Part shown: positions 1 through 6,263 of the stretch, piece by piece
How positions within the stretch are numbered: position 1 is the stretch's first letter
How the letters are laid out: each line of letters starts with the position of its first letter
Made by a program: the position numbers and the translations under genes
Notes under the pieces: generated by a model
Databases searched by the model: none
What the model was told of the DNA's origin: nothing
What the model saw: only the letters and a program-made list of their open reading frames with translations
Origin: Pseudomonadota bacterium
Lineage (GTDB): Bacteria; Desulfobacterota; Desulfobaccia; Desulfobaccales; 0-14-0-80-60-11
Direction of reading: 5' to 3'
DNA: 8,218 nt
Assembly (NCBI GenBank): GCA_018897875.1
Contig: JAHIKF010000219.1
Location: 1 to 8,218, forward strand

Positions 1-134
1 AGCACCTGCCCCGTTATCTGGCGGAATTTTGTTACCGCTTTAATCGACGCTTCTGGGAACCCCAAATGTTTAACCGGATGATCACTGCGTGTCTTAATGC
101 TCAAACCGTTACCTTTTCGGAGCTAAGGCAATAA
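1..134 (+). CDS. IS1595-family (ISXO2-like) transposase, C-terminal fragment
   Basis: The reading frame is open from the window edge (first full codon at base 3) to a TAA at 132-134 and gives about 43 residues. They include YLAEFCYRFNRRFWEP, followed by a tail ending in FSELRQ. A YL-x-EF-x-(Y/F)RFNRR block near the C-terminus is typical of the DDE-type transposases of the IS1595/ISXO2 group, which cut and paste insertion sequences. The catalytic residues would lie upstream, outside the window, so I cannot say whether the gene is intact. It reads on the + strand, convergent with the M16 genes. I could not place the terminal inverted repeat or a target duplication with confidence in the 78 bp before the next gene; that stretch is AT-rich and has a run of eight A near 199-206. 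Confidence 0.8.
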   Translation, partial: HLPRYLAEFCYRFNRRFWEPQMFNRMITACLNAQTVTFSELRQ

Positions 135-212
135 GCGTAATCCTTTTTTTCACAAAATCATATCTATCTCATAATATCGAGAGGCATTTGTCAACCAAAA
201 AAAATCGGCAGC

Positions 213-1526
213 CTAAATTTCGTCAAGAATTTTCACCGGCCCGAGATTCCGCAAAGACTCAGCGCAGACCGAGGCCGGACCCATAACCAGGGTCACCAGG
301 TTGTCGGGCTGTAGGTGGTCCTGAGCCGCGGCGGCCGCGGTTTTCAGGGTGACGCCCCGGATTTGGTCACAATAGCGCTTGAGGTAATCCGTCCCCAGGT
401 CATAGAGGTCGATGGACATCACCTGCCGGGCGATCCCCCGGGAGGTCTCCAACCCCAGGGGAAAATGGCCCACGTAGAAGCTCTGGGCTTCCGCCAGTTC
501 CTGGTCCGTCACCCCGTTTTGGTGGACTTCGGTGATCACCGCCCTGATCTCGTCCACCACCTGGGCAGTGTTCGCTGCCGGGGTGAAGGTGTTGACGATG
601 AAGGGTCCCGGGGCCCGGCGGCAGGAGAAACTGCTGCGGATGCCGTAGGTGAAGCCCAGGTCCGAGCGGATGCGGGCCATGAGGCGGGAGGAAAAGCCGC
701 CTTCGCCCAGGATATAGTTCATCAGCTTCAGGGGGAAGTAATCGGGGTGGGCCCGGGGCATTCCCAGGTGCCCTACCCGGATTTCGCTCTGGGTCAGGTC
801 GGGCCGGTCCAGGAGATAAATCCCCGGGGCGCAGAGACGCGCCGGCGCCGCAACGTAGGGCGGGCTGGCCGGGCCGCCGCCGGTCCAACTGCCCCAGAGC
901 CGGGCCGCCTCTTCCTTGACCCGGGCAAAGGCCTCCATGCCCACCACCACTAAGGTGCCGGTGGCCGGGGTGAACTCCCGGCGGTAAAATTCCTTCAGGT
1001 CCGCCACCCCGATATTATCCAGGCGAGGGAGTTCTCCCGGTACCGCATGGCCGTAGGGCGAATCACCGAAAAACAGGCGCAGGTAGCGGATATTGGCCAT
1101 TTCCCGGGGATCGTCCTGCTGGTGCACCAGTTCGGCCCGGCGGCGCTCAGCCAGGAGCGAGAACTCGTCCTCGGGAAACCCGGGGGTCTGGACCACTTCG
1201 GCCATCGTGGCCATCAGCTCCGCAAAATCCTCGCTCAGCCCTTCCAGGTTCACCAGGGTGGCGTCCCAGCCGCTCCGGGCGTTGAGCGACGCTCCCCGGG
1301 ATTCGATGTCCTCCGCCAGCTGCAACTGGGTGCGCCGGGCGGTGCCCAGGGTGAGCAACTCCGCGGCCCAATCGGCCACTCCGGGTTTGTCCGGGGGATC
1401 GGTTTCGGCGCCCCGCTTGGCCATGAAGGTGAGGCTTAGCCAGGGTACGCGGTCGTACTCGACGCCCAAAAGTTTCATGCCGCTGGGCAGGGTGGCCTGG
1501 TGGATTTCAGGAAGACTGTATGCCAT
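213..1526 (-). CDS. M16 family peptidase-like protein, zinc-motif-lacking subunit
   Basis: This 437-residue protein has the two-domain architecture of M16B (pitrilysin / mitochondrial processing peptidase-like) proteins. The normal HxxEH zinc motif is replaced: in the segment GVADWAAELLTLGT (residues 49-62) the expected HLFEH is DWAAE, so two zinc histidines and the catalytic glutamate are gone. E132, at the column of the third zinc ligand, is kept. The C-terminal half has RSDLGFTYG with R287 and Y294 in the R-x6-Y spacing used for substrate binding in this family. No signal peptide is visible, so it is probably cytoplasmic. The ATG at 1526 is preceded by AAAAGGA about 7 bases upstream, which supports this start. 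It lies 94 bp downstream of the zinc-bearing M16 gene, on the same strand, and is most likely its non-catalytic partner. Stop is TAG. The heterodimer is known for relatives; here it is inferred. Confidence 0.9.
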   Translation of the reverse strand: MAYSLPEIHQATLPSGMKLLGVEYDRVPWLSLTFMAKRGAETDPPDKPGVADWAAELLTLGTARRTQLQLAEDIESRGASLNARSGWDATLVNLEGLSEDFAELMATMAEVVQTPGFPEDEFSLLAERRRAELVHQQDDPREMANIRYLRLFFGDSPYGHAVPGELPRLDNIGVADLKEFYRREFTPATGTLVVVGMEAFARVKEEAARLWGSWTGGGPASPPYVAAPARLCAPGIYLLDRPDLTQSEIRVGHLGMPRAHPDYFPLKLMNYILGEGGFSSRLMARIRSDLGFTYGIRSSFSCRRAPGPFIVNTFTPAANTAQVVDEIRAVITEVHQNGVTDQELAEAQSFYVGHFPLGLETSRGIARQVMSIDLYDLGTDYLKRYCDQIRGVTLKTAAAAAQDHLQPDNLVTLVMGPASVCAESLRNLGPVKILDEI

Positions 1527-1540
1527 ATCGGTGTCCTTTT

Positions 1541-1556
1541 AGTAAGCAGTGAGCAG
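1541..1556 (+). repeat. AGTAAGC/AGTGAGC heptamer array (short copy)
   Basis: Two tandem heptamers (AGTAAGC, AGTGAGC) and a partial third (AG) lie in the spacer between the two M16 genes. On the coding strand of the M16 operon they sit directly upstream of the Shine-Dalgarno sequence of the zinc-less subunit. The same heptamer family recurs at 8056-8090 in the same + strand orientation, which is why I regard it as a dispersed repeat rather than chance. Confidence 0.55.
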
Positions 1557-1620
1557 TGTAGGGTGGGCACTGCCCACCATTAAAAAAGATCAACCTGCGG
1601 CGGGCAGTGCCCGCCCTACA
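1557..1620. repeat. Inverted pair of GGGTGGGCA-type palindromes
   Basis: Two 22-bp arms, 1557-1578 and 1599-1620, are reverse complements at 20 of 22 positions and flank a 20-bp AT-rich centre. Each arm is itself palindromic: GGTGGG...CCCACC on the left and GGCGGG...CCCGCC on the right, each with a five-base loop. The two positions that differ between the arms are a matched pair (T-A on the left, C-G on the right), so each local hairpin is preserved. The right arm ends at the base next to the stop codon of the upstream M16 gene. In the transcript it can fold either as two small hairpins or as one long stem, and it could affect the relative expression of the two M16 subunits. That role is inference. 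Confidence 0.8.
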
Positions 1621-2949
1621 TCACTGCAACGCCCCCAGGGCGGCGCTTTCCTCCGGGGTGACCGGCTTCAGCACCACCACGGTGCGGTTGTCCTCCCGGA
1701 GGTACGTCCGGGCCACCCGGAGAATGTCGTCGGCGGTGACCGCCTCCAGGGAGCTGAGAATCTGGTTGGCCAGCTGGGCGTCCCCGGTCTTGAGATGAAA
1801 GAGGCCCACTAACAGGCCCCGGAAAAAATTGTGGGCCAGAGAGCGCACCGCCTGGGAGCGCAGCAGTTTTTTGGCCCGGGCCAGTTCCGCCGGGGTCACG
1901 CCATCCTGGGCCAGCCGGTTAAGCGCGGCCCAGAGATCCTGCTCCAGCTCCGGCAGGGATTGACCCGGGGCCGCCACCGCCGCGATTATCAGGAGGTCCG
2001 AATCCTGGGCCGAGAAGGGCAGGGGGGCCAGTTCCACGTCCAGGGCGATGGCCTTGCCCTTGCGGACAAAATCCTGGTGAAACCGGGAGGCCTTGCCGCC
2101 GGAGAGGATGACGGCCAGGACGTTCAAGGGGTAGAGATCCGGGTGGTCCAGCCCCACGACATGAAACCCGGCGAACAGGGCCTCCACCTGGGAGACCTTC
2201 TTCAAGACGGCCCGGCGCTCGCCTCGCTGGGGCGGCTCCGCGACTTTGGGCTCGGGGGCTACGGCCGGGGCGGGAATCTGGCCGAAATACCGGTCCACCA
2301 GGTCCCGGGCCGACTCGGGCTCCACGTCCCCGGCGATGACCACGGTGATCTTGCCGGGGTGGTAGTGGCTGCGGTAGTAGGCCAGGCAATCGTCGAGGGT
2401 CATGCGGTGCAGATCCTGGTCCCAGCCCACCACCGGCCAACCGTAGGGGTGCTGGGTGTAGGCGGTGGCGAACAGTTGCTCTTCCACCAGCCCGAAGGGG
2501 CTGTCCACGGAGCGCAGTTTCCGCTCACTGATGACCACCTGGCGCTCCGGCTGAAAGGTGTTGTCGTCCAGCTTCAGATTCAGCAGGCGGTCGGCTTCAA
2601 GCCTCAGGCCCAGTTCCAGGTGTTCCGCCGGCAGATTTTCAAAATAGGAGGTGTTGTCCCGGGTGGTGAAGGCGTTGATCTCCCCGCCCTTGGCCTGGAG
2701 GATACGGGAGAACTCCTCGGGCCCCAACGTCTCGGTTCCCCGGAACATCAAATGCTCGAAGAGGTGGGAAATGCCGGTGATGCCAGGCAGTTCGTGGCGG
2801 GAGCCCACCTTGTAGTGAATCTGGAGGGAGACGATGGGCAAACGGTGATCCGGGAGCACGAACAGCGTCAGGCCGTTGGCCAGGGTAAAGCGCTTCAGGG
2901 TGATCTCGGGCTGCCAGGCGGCCGGATCGAAATTCCGGGATGGGGTCAT
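1621..2949 (-). CDS. M16 family zinc metallopeptidase (catalytic subunit)
   Basis: This is a 442-residue zinc peptidase of the M16B type, which degrades peptides inside a clamshell formed by two homologous halves. The zinc motif is SHLFEH (H62, E65, H66) in the context GISHLFEHLMFRGT, and the third ligand is E142 in ERQVVISERK, exactly 76 residues after H66 as the family requires. The C-terminal half (from about residue 205) has the ILSGGKASRF segment. The R-x6-Y pair expected shortly afterwards is missing: V295 and A302 occupy those columns. The partner encoded 94 bp downstream supplies R and Y, which suggests an obligate heterodimer. No signal peptide is visible. The ATG at 2949 follows a strong AGGAGGA with 4-5 bases spacing. 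A TATAAA at 2981-2986 could be a -10 element, but I find no good -35. Stop is TGA. Confidence 0.93.
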   Translation of the reverse strand: MTPSRNFDPAAWQPEITLKRFTLANGLTLFVLPDHRLPIVSLQIHYKVGSRHELPGITGISHLFEHLMFRGTETLGPEEFSRILQAKGGEINAFTTRDNTSYFENLPAEHLELGLRLEADRLLNLKLDDNTFQPERQVVISERKLRSVDSPFGLVEEQLFATAYTQHPYGWPVVGWDQDLHRMTLDDCLAYYRSHYHPGKITVVIAGDVEPESARDLVDRYFGQIPAPAVAPEPKVAEPPQRGERRAVLKKVSQVEALFAGFHVVGLDHPDLYPLNVLAVILSGGKASRFHQDFVRKGKAIALDVELAPLPFSAQDSDLLIIAAVAAPGQSLPELEQDLWAALNRLAQDGVTPAELARAKKLLRSQAVRSLAHNFFRGLLVGLFHLKTGDAQLANQILSSLEAVTADDILRVARTYLREDNRTVVVLKPVTPEESAALGALQ

Positions 2950-2953
2950 ATAT

Positions 2954-2960
2954 TCCTCCT
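2954..2960 (-). promoter_or_regulatory. Shine-Dalgarno of the catalytic M16 gene
   Basis: Read on the - strand this is AGGAGGA, 4 bases before the ATG at 2949. It is one of the two strongest ribosome binding sites in the window and fixes this start. Confidence 0.75.
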
Positions 2961-3006
2961 ACCGTGTTCACTCAGGCTCGTTTATAAAATGCTCATTGGG
3001 TGATTC

Positions 3007-3106
3007 GGGCGAAAGGGCGAAAAGGTTAAAAGGGGAAAAGGAAAAGCCCTCAAAAAATCGCAGTTTTTATCCCTTTTGCCCTCTTCGCCTTTTTCCCTTT
3101 TACCCC
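3007..3106. repeat. Inverted pair of GGGGAAAA-type octamer arrays
   Basis: From 3007 to 3045 the + strand carries purine-rich units of about 8 bases (GGGCGAAA, GGCGAAAA, GGTTAAAA, GGGGAAAA, GGAAAA). From 3071 to 3106 the same kind of units occur on the - strand (GGGGTAAAA, GGGAAAAA, GGCGAAGA, GGGCAAAA). About 25 bases separate the two arrays, so they could form an imperfect long hairpin. The right-hand array begins three bases after the TAA of the lipoprotein gene, reading with that gene. The same octamer follows the TAA of the M24 peptidase gene at 7607-7630. Confidence 0.65.
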
Positions 3107-3109
3107 TTC

Positions 3110-4096
3110 TTATTTTACCGGCGGATACCCGCTCCATTTCCGGGCCAGGGTCTCGTCCACTTCCACCTGGAGCGGGGTCTGTTCCGCAATGGGGATGGTT
3201 TTGGGTTTCTCCCCCGCCAGGACCCGCCGGGCCAGATCCCCGATGTCCTGCCCCAGCTTATGGTAATCCAGGGCCACCCACAAGACCGCCCCCTTATGAG
3301 TTCCTTCGGGGAGGCTGCTCACTACCCGCACCTTCATCTGCCGGCCCGCCTCCAGCACCAGGGGCGCGTAGCGAGTAACGCTGGCCGCCGGGGGCAGGTA
3401 AATCACCTTCGCCCCGCGCTGCCTAAGCCGCGCCAGGGCGTCGGCGTCGGTGGCGGCCGCCGTACTGGTCTCGGTCAAGGCTTGCACCCCGCACCGGCCC
3501 GCCTCGGTTTCGAACCGCCGGGCCAGGTCCACGGCCACGCCGTCGGTGGGATCATAGAGGAGGCCCCATGGGAGCGGCCCCAAAAGACTGACGCCTTGCT
3601 GCAAGGCGGCGTCCAAGGGCGCCGGGGACGCAATGCCGGTGACGTTCTCCTGGTGGATCTCGGGATGGGCCGGGTCATAGGCCGCCCCGGTAAAATAGGG
3701 GTTGGCCACCAGGCCGAAGACCACCGGAATCTGTTTCACCATCGGGGCCGCCAGCAGGAGCGCCGGGGTGCCCAGAACCACCAGGAGCCGGGGGTTTACC
3801 TGCCGCACGCGGCGCAAAGTTTCCCGCCCCTCGGGCCCGAACTCCGGGACGCAGACCACTTCCACGTCCCCGGCCTGAAGCCTGGCCTTAAATCCGGCCA
3901 CCGCCTGGCGCAACCTGGGCGAGTCCGGGGACCCGAACACGACGATGGGACTTTTTTGTAATTGTTGTAAAGGGTCGCAGCCGCAGCCGGCCAGACCCAG
4001 CCCCAGTGCCAGCAACAACAGCAGGAGGGGAGATAGTTTTCTGTTTTCCGTTTTCTGTTTTCTATGGGTGATTTGGGGAGTTGCAGTCATTGGCAT
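3110..4096 (-). CDS. ABC-type substrate-binding lipoprotein (PF04392-like)
   Basis: This 328-residue protein resembles the periplasmic-binding-like family usually labelled ABC_sub_bind. Supporting segments are VVFGLVANPYFTG (about 124-136), NVTGIASP (about 150-157) and the C-terminal LGQDIGDLARRVLAGEKP followed by TIPI. The N-terminus is a lipoprotein signal: a basic stretch at 12-20, a leucine-rich core at 21-35, and lipobox LAGC with lipidated C38. The +2 residue is glycine, not the aspartate that retains lipoproteins in the inner membrane of enterobacteria. No permease or ATPase gene adjoins it, so it is an orphan and its ligand is unknown. The basic region of the signal peptide is encoded by a dispersed heptamer array (4036-4063). 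Neither ATG (4096, or the third codon at 4090) has a clear Shine-Dalgarno, so the exact start is uncertain. Stop is TAA. Confidence 0.8.
   Translation of the reverse strand: MPMTATPQITHRKQKTENRKLSPLLLLLLALGLGLAGCGCDPLQQLQKSPIVVFGSPDSPRLRQAVAGFKARLQAGDVEVVCVPEFGPEGRETLRRVRQVNPRLLVVLGTPALLLAAPMVKQIPVVFGLVANPYFTGAAYDPAHPEIHQENVTGIASPAPLDAALQQGVSLLGPLPWGLLYDPTDGVAVDLARRFETEAGRCGVQALTETSTAAATDADALARLRQRGAKVIYLPPAASVTRYAPLVLEAGRQMKVRVVSSLPEGTHKGAVLWVALDYHKLGQDIGDLARRVLAGEKPKTIPIAEQTPLQVEVDETLARKWSGYPPVK
4036..4063 (-). repeat. GAAAAC heptamer array, inside the lipoprotein gene
   Basis: Read on the - strand this is four tandem heptamers: AGAAAAC, AGAAAAC, GGAAAAC, AGAAAAC. It encodes residues R12 to K20 of the lipoprotein (RKQKTENRK). 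It is the inverted counterpart, with one mismatch in 28 bases, of the array at 4257-4284. Confidence 0.85.
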
Positions 4097-4256
4097 TGTG
4101 AGTCAAGGGGGCGAAGAGAAAGAGGTGCCCTTCGATTTATAATGGCGCAAACCATACCTTCAGCGGGCAGAGCGATATCTCACGCCCCTGCATGCCGCCC
4201 TTGAAAACACCTGAGAACCGCAAAAACCGATCTTCTGACGGCCCTGAGATTTTCAC

Positions 4257-4284
4257 AGAAAACGGAAAACGGAAAACAGAAAAC
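4257..4284 (+). repeat. GAAAAC heptamer array, between lepB and the lipoprotein gene
   Basis: Four tandem heptamers on the + strand: AGAAAAC, GGAAAAC, GGAAAAC, AGAAAAC. The array starts 11 bases beyond the lepB stop codon. With 4036-4063 it forms a 27/28 inverted repeat bracketing 193 bp that hold no gene I can recognise. Confidence 0.85.
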
Positions 4285-4295
4285 GGTTCTTGCCC

Positions 4296-5033
4296 TTAAT
4301 GAATAATCCCGCCGATGCGGCCCCAGCGCACCCGGAAGTCATTGCTGTTCCAGGAAAGATGGGAAATGAGGCCTTTCGCCCCCCCGGCCAGGGCCTGAAT
4401 GAAGGGCTGGCCGGAAGTTCCCTGCCAGGAAAAATAGATGATGAACGCCTTGCCCCGGAAGGCGTCCAAGGGCACGAAGCCCCAAAACCGGCTGTCGTAA
4501 CTGTGGTCCCGGTTGTCCCCCATGACGAAATACGAGTTGGCCGGCACCACCACCGGACCCATATTGTCCCGGGCCGATTCAGTGGGGCCTTGCGGGGGCG
4601 GGATCACCAGGGGATCGTCATAGACCGCCTCGGCGGTCTTGAACACCTTGTCGTTGATCATGACTTTCTTGTTGATGATCTGGATGCGGTCGCCGGGCAG
4701 GCCCACCACCCGTTTGATGTAGTCCTTGGAGGGGTCCTGGGGAAAGATGAAGACCACCACGTCCCCGCGCTGAGGCGAGCTGATGGGAATCCAGACCTTG
4801 TTGGTCAACGGATTGCGGATGCCGTAGGTAAACTTGTTCACCAGGAGATAATCACCGATGAGTAAGGTCGGCTGCATGGAGCCGGAGGGGATGGAGAAGG
4901 CCTGCACCAAAAAGGCCCGGATCACCAGGGCCATAATCAGGGCGATAAACAAGGCCTCGCCGTATTCTCGCCAGAACGGCTTCTTCTGGGAACCGGATCG
5001 CACCTCAGGGTATTTGGGGGTCATAGATAGCAT
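4296..5033 (-). CDS. lepB: Signal peptidase I
   Basis: This membrane serine protease removes signal peptides from exported proteins on the outer face of the inner membrane. The 245-residue protein has one clear transmembrane segment (about residues 27-45, ALFIALIMALVIRAFLVQAF). It is followed by the catalytic serine in IPSGSMQPT (S52) and the catalytic lysine in YIKRVVGLPGD (K107). The conserved box GDNRDHSYDSR is at 172-182. All parts of the Ser-Lys dyad enzyme are present, and the length suits a bacterial type I enzyme with a single N-terminal anchor, unlike the longer two-span E. coli form. The start could be the ATG at 5033 or the one three codons later at 5024; neither has a good Shine-Dalgarno. 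It follows the rubredoxin gene by 57 bp on the same strand and may be cotranscribed with it. It does not process the downstream lipoprotein, which would need signal peptidase II. Confidence 0.96.
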   Translation of the reverse strand: MLSMTPKYPEVRSGSQKKPFWREYGEALFIALIMALVIRAFLVQAFSIPSGSMQPTLLIGDYLLVNKFTYGIRNPLTNKVWIPISSPQRGDVVVFIFPQDPSKDYIKRVVGLPGDRIQIINKKVMINDKVFKTAEAVYDDPLVIPPPQGPTESARDNMGPVVVPANSYFVMGDNRDHSYDSRFWGFVPLDAFRGKAFIIYFSWQGTSGQPFIQALAGGAKGLISHLSWNSNDFRVRWGRIGGIIH

Positions 5034-5049
5034 AGTTGATATTTTTCGT

Positions 5050-5078
5050 GGGGCAGGCGGCGATGGACAACCCGCCCC
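5050..5078 (-). promoter_or_regulatory. Possible hairpin in the lepB leader
   Basis: In the 57-bp spacer between rubredoxin and lepB, the - strand RNA could pair GGGGCGGG with CCTGCCCC (8 pairs, one G-U) around a 13-base loop. No U-tract follows, so it is not a standard terminator. It might modulate lepB expression or have no role. Confidence 0.25.
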
Positions 5079-5090
5079 GTGGCAGCGGCC

Positions 5091-5252
5091 CTAATCCACC
5101 GGCTGGAATTGGTCTTGGGAGGCGCCGCAGATGGGACAGACCCATTCCGGGGGGACTTTGTCAAAAGGGGTGTTGGGGGGAACGTGATTGTCCGGATCAC
5201 CCTGGGCCGGGTCATAGATGTAACCGCAGATCTGACACTGGTATTGCTTCAT
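5091..5252 (-). CDS. Rubredoxin
   Basis: This small iron protein carries single electrons, typically in anaerobes for oxygen or superoxide detoxification or other redox partners, and acts in the cytoplasm. The 53-residue product starts MKQYQCQICGYIYDP. It has the two cysteine knuckles C6-x2-C9 (CQICGYIYDP) and C39-x2-C42 (CPICGA), the aromatic and acidic core (Y11, Y13, D14, W37) and the usual 29-residue spacing between knuckles, so a Fe(SCys)4 site is expected. Length matches the family. The ATG overlaps the HAD stop codon as ATGA, and a good AAGGAGG lies 5 bases upstream, inside the HAD gene. This fixes the start and points to translational coupling. No oxidoreductase partner gene is adjacent. 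Stop is TAG. Confidence 0.95.
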   Translation of the reverse strand: MKQYQCQICGYIYDPAQGDPDNHVPPNTPFDKVPPEWVCPICGASQDQFQPVD

Positions 5253-5950
5253 GACTTCCTCCTTGGCTCAAAGACTTGGTCGCGGACCAGACCCCGAATC
5301 AGGTCCGGCCCTGCGGCAAACGAATCCAGGTGATAGTTTGCGGTCAACCCGGGGTTGCGGTAGGCCACGAACGGCACGCCGGCATTGGCGGCGAATTGCT
5401 CATCGACCCGGGAATCGCCGATATAAATTGCTTCCTGGGGAGACAGGCAAAAGTGCTCCAGGATGCGCACAAACGATTCCGGATGCGGTTTGGGGTAGCT
5501 GACATCCTGGGCGCTCACCACCAGGTCAAAATTGTCCGCCAACCCGTGGTAGGTGAGGACGGCCCGGGTGGTGGTGGTGCGGTTGGTGGCCAGGGCCAGG
5601 TAGCAACCGGGGCGCAAGAACTGGAAAAACTCCCGCAAAAACGGTTCCTCCACCATCATGGAGATAAAGGGGCTGTAATCGAAGCTGCGGGCGAAGTGAA
5701 ACACGGCCGCAAGGTCAGGATAGCCGTTAAAGATGTGGTTCAGCGATTCCCACACGGTGTGGCTGTGAATGTAGTCCACAGCCTCGGGGCCCAGGGGGGG
5801 CCGGTCGAAGTGGGCCAGAATGGCATTGTAGAAGGCGATGTTGGCCTGTTGGGAATCGAACAGGACCCCGTCGCAATCAAAGGCTACCAGCTTGAGCAAG
5901 TTGTCGATCCAATGGGGCGGCGAAACCGTTGGGCCCGGCGATGTCATCAC
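5249..5950 (-). CDS. HAD-superfamily hydrolase, phosphoglycolate phosphatase-like
   Basis: This 233-residue protein carries the HAD phosphatase motifs in order. Motif I is FDCDGVLFDS, with nucleophile D25 and acid/base D27. Motif II is the threonine in LATNRT (T122). Motif III is K154 in YPKPHP. Motif IV is GDSRVD (D179, D183). The helical cap between motifs I and II (about residues 35-110) places it with the phosphoglycolate phosphatase / beta-phosphoglucomutase-like group. The substrate cannot be read from sequence. The frame opens with GTG at 5950 followed at once by ATG at 5947. Neither has a visible Shine-Dalgarno, and the family core begins only near residue 19, so a later start is possible. 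Its last codons contain the ribosome binding site for rubredoxin, with which it overlaps by 4 bp. It is probably the first gene of the HAD-rubredoxin-lepB unit. Confidence 0.88.
   Translation of the reverse strand: MMTSPGPTVSPPHWIDNLLKLVAFDCDGVLFDSQQANIAFYNAILAHFDRPPLGPEAVDYIHSHTVWESLNHIFNGYPDLAAVFHFARSFDYSPFISMMVEEPFLREFFQFLRPGCYLALATNRTTTTRAVLTYHGLADNFDLVVSAQDVSYPKPHPESFVRILEHFCLSPQEAIYIGDSRVDEQFAANAGVPFVAYRNPGLTANYHLDSFAAGPDLIRGLVRDQVFEPRRKS
5258..5264 (-). promoter_or_regulatory. Shine-Dalgarno of rubredoxin, inside the HAD gene
   Basis: AAGGAGG on the - strand, 5 bases before the rubredoxin ATG. It also serves as codons for the C-terminal residues of the HAD protein (PRRKS). Confidence 0.75.
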
Positions 5951-5980
5951 CCGGGCCGGGAGCCGCCGAATCGTTTATTA

Positions 5981-6009
5981 AATATAATATTTTAACAGAT
6001 TCATCTCAA
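5981..6009 (-). promoter_or_regulatory. Sigma-70-like promoter for the HAD-rubredoxin-lepB unit
   Basis: On the - strand, TTGAGA (6009-6004) and TATATT (5986-5981) are separated by 17 bases; each matches consensus at 5 of 6 positions. A transcript would begin near 5974, about 24 bases before the HAD start. The patch is strongly AT-rich in an otherwise GC-rich window, which supports a promoter but also raises the chance of random matches. Confidence 0.45.
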
Positions 6010-6121
6010 TTATCAATGCTATTCCAGCATTGTCCGGTTAGGTTTTTGCAAAAGAGGCTCGTTATACGTTGTCCAACAATTCATAAATTTGCTAACGCAC
6101 TTTTTGCTCCGAGAAGATTAC

Positions 6122-6263
6122 TTCCCCCTCACCCTGACCCTCTCCCCCATTGGGGGAGAGGGAAAAAAGTGGAACCGATTTTGGCCTTATGGTTACTGAA
6201 CCCGGCAGCATCAGCTACTCCCTCTCCCCCCGCTTCGGGGGGAGAGGGTTGGGGTGAGGGGGG
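6122..6263. repeat. CCCTCACCC inverted repeat element with two hairpins
   Basis: Outer arms of the CCCTCACCCTGA and GGTTGGGGTGAGGG type flank two strong hairpins. The first is CCCTCTCCCCC with GGGGGAGAGGG around an ATT loop (6138-6162). The second is a 13-bp stem of CCCTCT-CCCCCC-G type around a CTT loop (6220-6248). About 57 bp of unrelated sequence lies between them. Elements of this look are scattered in many proteobacterial genomes and often yield spurious proline/glycine-rich peptides when called as genes. No U-tract follows the hairpins, so I do not call them terminators. Confidence 0.85.

Noticed and set aside
185..212. T-run on the - strand just after the zinc-less M16 stop, as a terminator
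   Set aside because: No convincing GC-rich hairpin precedes the run.
315..953. Long + strand open frame opposite the zinc-less M16 gene
   Set aside because: It is a shadow of a well-supported - strand gene in GC-rich DNA; the product has no recognisable motif.
1831..3003. 390-codon + strand open frame opposite the catalytic M16 gene
   Set aside because: The opposite strand encodes an M16 protein with complete zinc ligands and a strong ribosome binding site; this frame's glycine/glutamine/histidine-rich product is typical of antisense GC-rich frames.
4064..4256. CRISPR-like reading of the two heptamer arrays with a 193-bp spacer
   Set aside because: The arrays are inverted, the unit is 7 bases and there is only one spacer, so this is not a CRISPR array.
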